A stretch of 64,000 nucleotides of DNA. Source: Smallanthus sonchifolius. Taxonomy: Eukaryota > Streptophyta > Magnoliopsida > Asterales > Asteraceae. A model generated the notes under the pieces. The model ran no database searches and was not told where the DNA came from. It was given only the letters and a program-made list of their open reading frames with translations. The first letter of the stretch is position 1, and each line of letters opens with the position of its first letter. Below, piece by piece: positions 54,987 to 64,000 of the stretch. The stretch lies in assembly GCA_023525975.1 (NCBI GenBank), contig CM042021.1, positions 105,135,501 through 105,199,500 on the forward strand, written 5' to 3'. A program made the translations under genes and the position numbers.

Positions 54987-56083
54987 AAGTAAAAAACCAT
55001 TTTTTTTGTAAGGTCTTAACATCTTCGACGCACCCCTAACAGTTTGAGTCCCTGTGTTATATTTCTTAACACTTTTAGTCCAATTCATTAACTCCGTTAA
55101 GTTTTTTTCAGTTCGTTTTATATTAAATGACTAAAATACCCCTCTTCTTTCCCACTTTACCACCACCAGCCGTCGCCACCACCACCTGGTACCACCCCCA
55201 CCCCCACCTACCCCCAAAATATCCCTCTCATCCTCTCTCCTTCACCACTTTATACAAACCCTAAACCCTCTAACTTCTCTCTAGATTCTCTTTAAGGCCG
55301 GTTCCTTTTCATTCAGCCGCTAAATCCTCTCTACCGTCAATGAAGCCATCATTTGGCGGGGGAAATCCCCCCCCTTCCACCACCGATACCCCCTTACCTC
55401 CAGATCCACACTCCTTTTTGTCTTTTCCGTCCCCTAGCACTATTAATTCTTTGATCGGGGGGGGGGGGGATAAGAAATCGCCGGCATCCAAAGAGGAAGG
55501 CCGGACGAACTCCGGTATCCTAAAATCAAATGGTCCAAGGGTTATTAGGAAGCCTAAAGGAGACATCCGGTATAGCCCTTTGCTATCGAACCTTCGGGTT
55601 CATGAGTTTGCCCATGAAACGGAGGCGCTGCACAGCCAGGGCGGTCAAAATGGTAGCGGTATAACTTCTAGGTCAGTAGGTGTGTTGGAAGAGGAGGTGA
55701 ACCCAACAAATGATCGGATGAAAGGTCCTGAGATGCCTAACCCTAACTCCGGTGGGGGTATCTGAAGAAAATCCGGCCAACGGTGTGGAAGCCATAGGTA
55801 TCCAGAGAAGCATGATTGTTAATTCGATTTCAAAAAAACGGGTAGAGATGCCATCGCCGGTGGTGGAGTGGAGTGGGGTGGTCGGCCGGTTGTGGTGGTG
55901 GTGGAGTGGGGAAGAAGAGGGGTATTTTGGTCATTTAACAAGAAATTAACTGAAAAAACTTAACGGAGTTAGTGAATTGGACTAAAAGCGTTAAGAAATG
56001 TAACGTCAGGGACTCAGACTGATAGGGGTGTACTGAACCTGTTAAAATCATCAAACCTCAGGGACGAAAATTGCAGTTTACTC
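54987..56083. mobile_element. Mutator-like element with long TIRs
   Basis: Inverted repeats (about 54987-55190 and 55865-56083) match over about 185 bp, including the shared block CACTTTTAGTCCAATTCA and CTAAAATACCCCTCTTCT. Flanks TATCCTTTAA (54977-54986) and TATCTTTTAA (56084-56093) form a 10-bp TSD with one mismatch. Long TIRs and a 9-11 bp TSD are Mutator-like features. No transposase is present. It lies 86 bp upstream of the candidate 5' exon of the LOLITA homologue. Confidence 0.7.
55340..55765 (+). CDS. Unrecognised 141-codon ORF inside the Mutator-like element
   Basis: The ORF starts MKPSFGGGNPPP and is Pro/Gly/Ser-rich at first, then more mixed (SGILKSNGPRVIRKPKGD, LRVHEFAHETEALHSQ). 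It lies between the two long TIRs and outside them, so it could be captured host sequence, as in Pack-MULEs. A G9 run near 55459 encodes GGGG and may be a site of length error. I do not recognise the protein. It may not be expressed. Confidence 0.3.
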   Translation: MKPSFGGGNPPPSTTDTPLPPDPHSFLSFPSPSTINSLIGGGGDKKSPASKEEGRTNSGILKSNGPRVIRKPKGDIRYSPLLSNLRVHEFAHETEALHSQGGQNGSGITSRSVGVLEEEVNPTNDRMKGPEMPNPNSGGGI

Positions 56084-56093
56084 TATCTTTTAA

Positions 56094-56785
56094 CTTTAAA
56101 GTAATTTTGTTAAAATTTAGAGCTCACAAACACACAACTTTATATAATAGTAATCAAGTTTTTACTCTGTTTCAATTAAGTTATTTCAATTTTTTTTGTT
56201 TCAATTAAACTTTATATAATAGTAATCAAGTTTTCACACTGTTTCAATTAAGTCACTTCAAACTTTTTGTCCTAATTAAGTCATTCAACTTTCAAGTAAT
56301 GTGTTAATCTTAGGTTTTTTTACCGTTACCATGCTCACGTGGGAGTTAAATGACAAAAACGACCTTAATATAATAATAATAATAATAAACAGTATCAAAT
56401 AAATTTGTTTAACAACCCCCCACCCTTTCCCTTCTCCCGCAACCAACCTCCCATCGTTGGCAACCTTCATCGCCGGCAACCTTCAACCGCCACAATCTCA
56501 TCGGAAACCTATTCAGAAACCACCCCTCTCCACACAAAATAAAAAGTATACATATAAATAAATACAAAATTTATGTATAATAATAATTATTATGTAAATA
56601 TATAGTTAATATATTAAATAAAAATTATATAAATAATAGGCTCGCAGCCTAGTCAAACTCGATATGTGAAGCTAGGGCTCGAGCTCATTTATTACATGAG
56701 CTTCAATGTAAGCTCGACTCGATTCGAGCTTTCAGCGAGCCGATCTTGAGTAGCTCACGAGCGGCTCAGCTCGTTTACACCCTTA
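56094..56785. other. Intergenic stretch with small repeats and a truncated hAT-like end
   Basis: A 72-bp tandem duplication (ACTTTATATAATAGTAATCA at 56137 and 56209) and (ATA)n near 56368-56390 are present. The segment 56640-56785 is full of GAGCTCGAGCTC-like words and ends GCTCGTTTACACCCTTA, a hAT-type right end without a matching left end. Confidence 0.5.
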
Positions 56786-56856
56786 GGTGACTCTAAATAT
56801 GGTTACAATTGAGAATTGTTTTCATTATCTTTTCTGTTGCTATATCATATTTGCAG

Positions 56857-57998
56857 GGGTTGGTTGGTTTGAGTGTTGATACAGCAATAACAGAGGTGAG
56901 TTTTTGGTGTTGGTTATTAATACTTGACATTCACGAGGAGTTACTTCAATTCATACCCATGTCATGTTTATATGGTTATAGTGAATGGAGAATAGATATA
57001 ATCTGTATTTTTTTTAAGAAAATGATTTAGTTGGTTCTAAGCATTTGAATACACTTTGGTCCACCTTTGATCGGTTCAACCACTTTTGACCTGTTTCAGT
57101 TTTTAGCTAAGTTTTTTAAAATTTACCCGTTTGACATACTAGAGATAAATGTAACCCAAATTGACCAAGTTTTAGGTAAATAGGTTGAAATTGTCACTTC
57201 TAACAATAGTCAAAGCATGTTGACGATAATCTTACGCCATTTGCATCACTTTGGATATAAACCGTTTGTTTGTTATCCCAAATGTATACTGCTAAGGCTT
57301 TTTATACACGTCTTGTGACCTGAGTAGATCTTGAACCTAAACTTCTACAAGGGTCCGATTTTGGTTGTGAGTTATCTCAAATGGGTCAAATGAAAAAAAA
57401 TTAACTAAAAGAGAACGAGTCAAACGGGCCGAACATGTGCCCAAACTGTAATCTAATGCATACAAAGCATACAGCCTCCTAAATCGCTTTATTCAAATCT
57501 TTGAAATTAACTAAAAGAGAATGAGTCAAACGGGCCGAACGTGTGCCCAAACCGTTGTGTCTGTGTTTCCGTTAAAATTCTATTAAAACATATTACAAGT
57601 CAACCTGCTTCTTGTTGCTTTGATCGATCTTTTTAGGTTCTCGTTTTCAGTTATGGGGATATTTGGATGTGTGTCTCAACTCTCAAGTGAATATTGCCAT
57701 CTCACAATAATCAATTTTTGGTGTTTGAAAAAAAGTGATTATGATCATATGATTTGTTGATTATTGAGGGGTCAATATAATCAGATTTGGACAAGCAATG
57801 AAGGAGGTGTTACAAGATAACTTATTATTAATATAAATTTACAATTACCTAACTGTTCATAGCTTTAATTAACTGATTATTTATCTAATATCTAAAATAT
57901 CCTTTGGTATATACAATAAAATGTTTTCTTTACCCTAATCATCATTCTTTTTGTGACTGATGCAGTTCTTCATGAATGTTATTGCTGAAAGGGTTTGA
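56857..57998 (+). pseudogene. Two exon-like pieces of an unrecognised gene
   Basis: TTTGCAG|GGGTTGG...ACAGAG|GTGAG (exon 56857-56895, GLVGLSVDTAITE) and GATGCAG|TTCTTC...GTTTGA (57966-57998, FFMNVIAERV-stop) both have good splice sites and join in phase 0. The joined peptide looks like the end of a hydrophobic protein. Upstream exons are absent, because transposon DNA lies to the left. I infer a gene fragment, possibly moved by an element; chance is possible with pieces this short. The intron holds a 50-bp direct repeat (57400 and 57507). Confidence 0.3.
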
Positions 57999-58065
57999 CA
58001 AAGATGGTTTTGTGTGGTTAGTGGTCTTTGTTAGGTGAATACATTCCCGCTTGTTATATTATTAA

Positions 58066-58531
58066 CTAGGTTAGTTCACGTGTATTACACGGTTAATAAA
58101 AAGAAACATATATTATTCATAAGTGTCTAAATAAGAATTACTTTACATAGTGAAAAAAATTACAATTACATTCACAAAACCAAATTACATAAGGTAAATT
58201 TTTTAGATTATAGAAAGTTGATTTTGATTAATTGTTATTTGCTTAACAAAGATAAGTTGTTAATTTTTTTTAAAAATTATCAATTTAATTCTCTAATTAT
58301 AGTACATTTGCGAGAGTTAATTTATTGATTTTGTTATAATTTAAATAATACAAAGTTTAAAATTTTCAAATCAAATGGTTTTTAAGTTCTAGTCAAATGA
58401 TATTAAATAATTTTAACAATTATATTTGTTAAGCATTTATTATTTGTGAGAGGTTTAAAATCTTAAATTATAATTAAACTTTAGGTGAGAAAACCATTTT
58501 ACAAAAACCTTTATTTATTAGGTAGTATAGA
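58066..58531 (-). mobile_element. Non-autonomous Helitron (466 bp)
   Basis: The minus strand starts A|TCTATACTACCTAATAAATA (58531) and ends with a hairpin CCGTGTAATACACG, then AACTAACCTAG|T (58066). Both the flanking A and T and the CTAG end fit Helitron rules. No coding sequence. Confidence 0.65.
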
Positions 58532-58748
58532 TTAGTATTTTTCTTTAATTAGTTATATTTTGAATTCTTATTATATATTCTTATTTAATATAATTATTAT
58601 TTTCTTTAATAATATATTTATAATATCATTATTATTTAATAAGATATAGGTGGATTTATTAGGAAAGAGAGACGGAAAAACCAATGTAAGAAGGCATGAG
58701 GGAGTGACATGTGGCAATCAAAAACCTTTATTTATTAGTATGTATAGA
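58532..58748 (-). mobile_element. Helitron 5' fragment, head to head with the next one
   Basis: The minus strand from 58748 reads TCTATACATACTAATAAATA and then a GGTTTTTGATTGCCACATG stretch like the neighbouring copies. No 3' hairpin end is found before 58531, so it is truncated. Its start is 6 bp from the start of the plus-strand copy at 58755. Confidence 0.5.
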
Positions 58749-58754
58749 TTTGTA

Positions 58755-59222
58755 TCTATACTATATAATAAATAAAGATTTTGATGTGTCACTTGTCACT
58801 ATCTCATGGATTCTCAAGTTTTTTTCCCCGCCTCTCTCTCCTATTAATTATACAAATTTCTTTAATTATTTTTTCTCTCCCTTATTAAATAATAATGACT
58901 TCTATAATTTTTTTATAAAACGTTTTTCATTAATATATAATATATAAATCTTTATTACTAAGTATATATAACATTGTATTGATTTAACATGTGTAATACA
59001 CCGGGTTTCTAAAGTTTAATATGAATTAACATTTATCAGTTACATAAAAAAATTAATACTCAGCTAAAAAAATGTTTTAAGAATTAATTTAATATAATTT
59101 ATAACCTTCACGTAAAATTTTATTCAACTCGTGTAATACACGGGTTTTTAAAAACATAATTTTTTTATTATTAAATATAAAACATTACATTTATTCAGCC
59201 CGTGTAATGCACGGGATTCTAA
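58755..59222 (+). mobile_element. Non-autonomous Helitron (468 bp)
   Basis: It begins A|TCTATACTATATAATAAATA and ends with the hairpin CCCGTGTAATGCACGGG (59199-59215), then ATTCTAA (CTAA fits CTRR). The base after it is C, not T. Two further hairpin-like ends (CATGTGTAATACACCGGG near 58990 and CGTGTAATACACGGG near 59131) suggest repeated 3' ends, a known Helitron feature. Confidence 0.6.
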
Positions 59223-59393
59223 CCTACTTATTTGAATATTCAAATGTTGTAGATAAGTCAGAAGTAGTTTGTTAGCTTGACCAAGTTTATCTCCTATACT
59301 TTCTCTTGTAAACGTGTATATGTACTCTTCCAAATCAATCGAATGAATTCATCTTTGCATTATATATAAACTTCTCTGAACCTAACCTTGTTA

Positions 59394-59405
59394 TGGTATC
59401 AGAGC
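59394..59405 (+). promoter_or_regulatory. Primer-binding site of copia remnant G
   Basis: TGGTATCAGAGC, initiator tRNA-Met type, directly after the LTR tail. Confidence 0.85.
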
Positions 59406-59479
59406 AAGGTTCAAAACATTCATCCACAAACTCATCTCGCTCATCTTCTCCCTTAAACTCCAGACCTACAACTCCGATG

Positions 59480-61081
59480 GAAAACATGTCGGAAAACTCA
59501 TCGGTATTTTTCAACCCCTCCATGAAAGACCTTACAGTTGTAGCCTTACCACCTACTATCAAACTCACCTCCTCTAACTATCTAGCATGGAAAACTCATA
59601 TTGAGGCCTTGCTTTATGGTCTCGATTTGTACAAGTTCATCGACGGTTCGCATCCGGCTCCTCCACCGCTCATCAGTGACGAGCGCACTTAAAACCCTCA
59701 CAAGGAATATTCTCAGTGGTTTCGCCAAGATTGATTACTGTTTGGGGCGATCGTTGGCAGCCTTTCTCCTTAAATCGTTCCCTTAATCACTGGAGCATCA
59801 TCCTCTTATGATGCTTGGCAAATCCTAGCCAAGACTTATGCCTCACCCAGCTGAGGACATATCAAACGGCTAAAGCACAGACTCAAACAAACCACAAAAA
59901 CTCCTACCCAATCGATTACTGAATATATGCAAACCATCAAAACCATTGTGGATGTGCTTGCAATTCTGGGATAGAAAATGGACGATGAAGACGTAGTTGA
60001 CACCACCTTAAGTGGCCTTGATCAAAGCTCCTACAAACCGATTCTTGATGCTGTACAAGCGAGAGATAATCCCATCTCATTCACTGAGCTGCATGAAAAA
60101 CTCAAAAACCATGAGTTATCCTTGACACAACATGTTGCAAATCAAGGCATTCATCAACCATCTATTGTCTTATATGCTCAAAGCCGCAACACTAGCAAAC
60201 CCTGGGCAAATAGGCAAGGTAACACAGGTTCCGGTTCACACTCCCAAACCCATCTGCCCCGTCTAGGAAGTACTGGGATTTTACCAACGCCCTTAACCAA
60301 TGCCGGGAGCAAACCCTTTCTTGGCAAATGTCAATGGTGTATCAACGAGGCCACTCATTAACAAATTGCCCCGTTTTCAAGAAGGCATGCCCAACACTTA
60401 ATGTTCCATCTTTTAATCGTGTTTCTCAGGTAAAGAATGCTCAAGTCTACACGATGAATACCAATGTTGGACCAGCCCAAACAAATTGGCTATTTGATAG
60501 TGGGGCGTCTCAACACATCACCAACGATTTAAGTAACTTGTCGCTTCATGCACCCTACGATGGAACAGAAGAGCTCGACGTAGGTGATGGTTCGTGTCTT
60601 AAATTACTCATATTGGCTCATTCCTTATTCAAACCACACACACACCACTTATTCTTAAACATGTTCTATGCGTCCTTAGCCTGTCTAAAAATATCATTTG
60701 TATTTCCCGTTTATGTCTTGATAACAATTTTCTTATCCAGTTTTACTATTCTGTGTTTGTTATTAAGGAACGGGACTCCAACATTCCATTACTCCAAGGG
60801 AAGGCAATTAAGGGCATCTATGAACTATGTTCTTCCTTACTCACTCCGCCATCCGTTTTCTTTTTGCAAAAAGCCGACTCCAAGTCATGACACCATAGGC
60901 TTGGACATCCGCATAATAAAGTCTTTAAGATCTTGTCTTCTCTTATTTCTTTTAATTCAAGTTTCAATGATAATTGTAACTCTTATTAGATCAATAAAAG
61001 TCACTGTTTACCATTTGCAAAATCTTCTCTTGTATCTAATGCTCCTCTTGATCTTATTTTTTCTGATGTTTGGTGTTCTCC
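59480..61081 (+). pseudogene. gag-protease-integrase start of copia remnant G
   Basis: The gag start MENMSENSSVFF leads to LPPTIKLTSSNYLAWKTHIE, the copia gag signature. Stops or frameshifts follow at about 59690, 59750 and 59970. The zinc knuckle is split by a frameshift (KCQWC in one frame, RGHSLTNC in the next). The protease reads WLFDSGASQHITNDLSNLS with the D-S-G site intact. After about 60610 the frame changes again; a pre-integrase LGHP-type block and NAPLDLIFSDVWCSP, the start of the integrase core, are readable just before the break at 61081. RT and RNase H are not present in the window. Confidence 0.75.
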
Positions 61082-61349
61082 TGTGACACCCCGAATTTTT
61101 ATTCGAAGCGTTAAGAGACGATTTAGGAGGTTTAACGTATTAACGAATCTGGTTCGTGTGTAAAGTGTGTAAGGACACTTTGCAAGTTTTAAGCCTTTTT
61201 AAAGTAGGAAGAGACATGTGGCAGGATACATGACACATCCACAACCATCCTACCTTACAAGGTGACACGTGGTGATGAGTCACCATACAATGCACCACGT
61301 AGAGACATCTGGTGGACACGTGTCACACCCATATGCCTCATACCTTTCT

Positions 61350-61357
61350 ATAAATAG
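61350..61357 (+). promoter_or_regulatory. TATA box of element E
   Basis: TTTCTATAAATAGCAG, followed about 40 bp downstream by an AG-rich leader (61386-61440). The LTR of D shows the same layout. Confidence 0.6.
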
Positions 61358-62439
61358 CAGCCATATCTCTTCATTTTCATATTTAAGATAGAGAAAGGTT
61401 AGAGAGAGAGAGAAACTAAAGAGAAGGAGAAAGAGAGAGGAAGAACTTTCGGCGACCGGTGGTGGTTCGATGCGGTGGTGCACGGTGATCGGAGTTACGA
61501 GTCTTCACCCTGAACCATTTCTCGACATTCTGAACACGTTGGTAAGCTCCGATTTCCCTGAATCTTGTATTAAGGTCGCTAAAAATGAGTTTTTAGAATC
61601 TGTCCAGAATAGTTTTTATTTGTGCGGTTTTAAAGAATCGAACGATCTGGAAAATCCAACCGTTGGATCATCGTGATTTTCAAACAGAGGGTTTATAACA
61701 CTTAGATGATCATTTTGAACGGTGAAAATAAGAAATGGAGTTGTTTAAGTTCGAATTTTATAGCCATTTTGACAGCAGGTCGGAGCTGTGTTTTTCTAAA
61801 AAACGCAGCTGCAGAGATCGGGTTTTGCCGGAGATCCGACCGTTGAAATGAAATGAAATTTGGACTGTAGATTCCTAACATATAGATGATTATTTTCACC
61901 ATAGAAATTTACGATCAAGAGTGTTTAAGTATAGTTTTTATACTGACCAGTCTATGATAATTTCTAGATAGAAGTGAAAAACGTGGTGAAACGATAACTT
62001 GTGAATTGAGCATTAGCTAAGGTGAGTTCTATGAAGCCCTTTTTAAATGTTTTAAATAATGTTTTTGGGCTGGTGTGCATACGTAACGATGTGACGGTTT
62101 TATAAAATCGATGTTTGATGTTTATGATGTTTTATAAAATGATGCTTATGAATGATGTTTTGGAAAGAAAGGTTATTAACGATGTGTTTATGAAATGTTT
62201 TGCCAAATGAGATTTACGATGTGTTTATGAACGACTGATTTTTAATAAAACGTACGAATGCTTTAACTGAAGTTTTGATGTAAAGAAGTGAATGTTTATG
62301 AAAGTCACAAACGAACGAATCTGCTATTATTCCTTAGGGAATTGAGGTTATGGGTATGGGATGTATGTTATGGACCTTACCATATTGGGGCCTTTGTGGC
62401 TGGCCAACTGTTATACAACTAGGGCGATGAGGGTCACCA

Positions 62440-62620
62440 TGGGGATTACTGTGATCCTTGAAGTAGGTACGACTTACCTTACGGGGTAATCGTGCTGGAA
62501 GTTAGGTAGGACTACTCCTCGGGGTATCGTGCTGGAAGTTTGGTACGTGTCATCCTTGTGATGTCGTGCTTGAAGTTTGGTACATATATCCTATGAGGTA
62601 TCGTACTTGAAGTTTGGAAT
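62440..62620. repeat. Imperfect tandem repeat in the LTR of E, unit about 42 bp
   Basis: About four copies of a unit with GGGGTATCGTGCTGGAAGTT-like core and GGTACGwsT follow each other, each with several changes and small indels. Confidence 0.7.
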
Positions 62621-63075
62621 TGACGGTTACGAGAAGGCGTAGATTCGATATGTTTGTTGACTTATGTGTTTTGTTATGATTTTGCATATTTACGTACGCT
62701 TTTATTAATGAAGTTCAAATGTTATGTTTTTGGCAAAATATTTGAAGTTAAAAGTTTTATGTTAAAGCTAGAACTCACCAGCGTAGCTGACTTTTAGTAT
62801 GCACATTCAAGTTAAGGACAGGTATGGACGAGGAACGGTGATGCTTGGCAAGTGAGAAGAGTTACCCCACTGATCGTGATGACTGGCATCCCGTTATTCT
62901 TTAGTTATGATGTGTTTATGTTTTAGAAAACATTTACGCTTCCGCATGTTTAACAATGTTGACGTTATGTTCGAACGAAATTTTCCACTGCATTATTTGA
63001 TATTCAAGTTTAAGAACTGTTTGTGAATGATTAAATCCAACGAGTGAGGACTCCCGGGTTTGGGGCCTTACAAGT

Positions 63076-63087
63076 TGGTATCAGAGC
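63076..63087 (+). promoter_or_regulatory. Primer-binding site of element E (initiator tRNA-Met type)
   Basis: TGGTATCAGAGC lies 3 nt after the LTR end (TTACA-AGT), the same spacing as in element B. Confidence 0.9.
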
Positions 63088-63405
63088 AATAGTTTGAGAG
63101 ATTTGGACACTCCTAGTGTCTGAACTTAAACTGTGAATGGGACCGAGAGCGGATGCCAGTACGGGTAACTCGAGCCACAGCATCAGGTATGAAGGTAGTA
63201 TATATTTACATATGTAGAATGCCTTAGAAAATGGTAGGTTAGGACATGTGTTTTGATGGAATCATAAAGGTGGTCAAATATAAGTAAAAAAGTAGTGTAA
63301 TGGTTAATTGCAGATGGCCAGTGTATATTAACATCTTGCAATACTTGTTGAATTCTATTTGTTAACTAGCGTGATGACATTGGATTCCTTGTCTTATAGA
63401 ACGAA

Positions 63406-64000
63406 ATGGCAGGTAGAAGAGGTGGAAGACGTGGTGGGGGCCGTACCGGAGGTCGTAATGGTGGACGTGGAAGGATCCCTGCTCGTCAAGAGTACATAGA
63501 AGAAGGAAGTATTCATACGGAACCGGAAAATAGTGTGCATGGAACTGAATGGACTCACGTTGAAGAACAACAATTCTCCTTTGAGGCGGAGGTGAAGGCG
63601 GCCCTGGCTCAAGAATTTACTGAAATGATGAAGGCTTCCTTGCCAGATCTGTTGGCAGAAGCTTTGAGGAAAGCTAATGAGGCGGGCGGGACTAATACGG
63701 AAATTGGTGCCCCGAACAATGAGGTTGTCAACGCTCCGCTTGCTCGCGGTTGCGACTATAAGTCCTTTAAGGCATGTGACCCGCCGGTCCTAACTGGAAA
63801 GAAAGACGTGATGACTACTTTTGACTGGGTAATCCGTATGAAAGCCGCGATTCGTCTGAGCGAATGCCGACCGAATGAAGTTGTGAAAGTAGCTGCTAAT
63901 TCCTTGAGGGAAGAAGCATCTCACTGGTGGGAAGGTGTGCGTCAAGCCAAGGGGGACGAGACTGTTGATGCAATGATGTGGAATGATTTGAAAACTCTGG
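63406..64000 (+). CDS. gag of element E, open to the window edge (198 codons seen)
   Basis: ATG 63406 starts a frame with no stop to the edge. The N-terminus is an Arg/Gly-rich basic tract (MAGRRGGRRGGGRTGGRNGG). An acidic, helix-prone stretch rich in Ala, Glu and Lys follows, then the conserved Ty3/gypsy gag core with YKSFKACDPPVLTGKKD, MKAAIRLSECRPNEVVK and ASHWWEGV. It is related to the gag of B (ALHWWNSV). The 333-nt leader from PBS to ATG is normal. The intact frame fits a younger element than its neighbours. The rest of gag and pol lie outside the window. Confidence 0.85.
   Translation, partial: MAGRRGGRRGGGRTGGRNGGRGRIPARQEYIEEGSIHTEPENSVHGTEWTHVEEQQFSFEAEVKAALAQEFTEMMKASLPDLLAEALRKANEAGGTNTEIGAPNNEVVNAPLARGCDYKSFKACDPPVLTGKKDVMTTFDWVIRMKAAIRLSECRPNEVVKVAANSLREEASHWWEGVRQAKGDETVDAMMWNDLKTL

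Larger units (their letters stand above)
59223..61081 (+). mobile_element. Copia retrotransposon remnant G
   Basis: The remnant has the end of a 5' LTR (59223-59393), a PBS, broken gag, protease and the start of integrase. The LTR start is missing at the Helitron side. The right end is cut in the integrase by element E at 61082. Confidence 0.8.
61082..63072 (+). repeat. 5' LTR of gypsy element E
   Basis: It begins TGTGACACCCCGAATTTT and ends GGGTTTGGGGCCTTACA, 1991 bp, followed at once by a PBS. TATAAATA lies at 61350-61357. It holds an imperfect tandem repeat and a block AGAACTCACCAGCGTAGCTG (62770-62789) shared with A and B. The left target was the copia integrase; the five bases before it are TCTCC. 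The other end of E is outside the window. Confidence 0.85.

Noticed and set aside
61280..61902. Frames in the LTR of element E
   Set aside because: They overlap the TATA box and leader on both strands and show no domain.
63394..63612. Minus-strand frame of 72 codons
   Set aside because: It is antisense to the clear gag frame of element E.

Overview
The window is plant nuclear DNA, almost certainly from a dicot; the LTR families look to me like those of Asteraceae, but that is an inference. It is dominated by nested transposable elements, and I find only one host gene that I can fully defend. Insertion order can be read from exact target-site duplications (TSDs).

Left half (1-31.9 kb). A truncated LTR (1-2038) and a degenerate stretch lead into the 3' LTR of Ty3/gypsy element A (3915-29531). 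That LTR has been opened twice. Element C (4967-18108, TSD AGCCT) is a 13.1-kb Athila-like element with a tRNA-Asp-type primer site, gag, protease, RT, RNase H, integrase and an extra ORF after pol. Element B (18604-28704, minus strand, TSD AAGGG) is a Tekay-like chromovirus with a chromodomain. The 5' LTR of B was itself opened by solo LTR F (26673-28447, TSD GGAAC). Without the insertions, the A LTR is about 2.36 kb. To the right lie the first and last parts of a PIF/Harbinger transposase.

Middle (31.4-44.4 kb). A probable Helitron, minus strand, has been opened by gypsy element D (31895-43894, minus strand, TSD AAATT). D has two long, indel-rich LTRs, a mostly unreadable interior and a 365-bp tandem triplication.

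Right half (44.4-64 kb). Low-complexity DNA is followed by two hAT-type MITEs, one inside the other, both with exact 8-bp TSDs (46506-47147). Next is the host gene: five coding exons on the minus strand (48666-51242) encoding a 147-residue longin-fold protein that I recognise as the LOLITA small subunit of the TPLATE (TSET) endocytic complex. Its fourth intron holds two hAT MITEs and a tRNA-like SINE fragment. A candidate 5' UTR exon lies near 54.8 kb, and a long-TIR Mutator-like element (54987-56083) sits just upstream. Beyond that are a Helitron cluster (58066-59222), a copia remnant cut in its integrase, and the 5' LTR, primer site and open gag of gypsy element E, which runs off the right edge.

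The genes do not form a pathway: element proteins serve retrotransposition, most are broken, and the one cellular gene acts in clathrin-mediated endocytosis. The most unusual signals are the arrays of 14-bp dyad-symmetric motifs in two unrelated LTR families, several MITE families built from short palindromes, a block conserved across three different LTRs, and a possible 5' UTR intron before the post-pol ORF of C.
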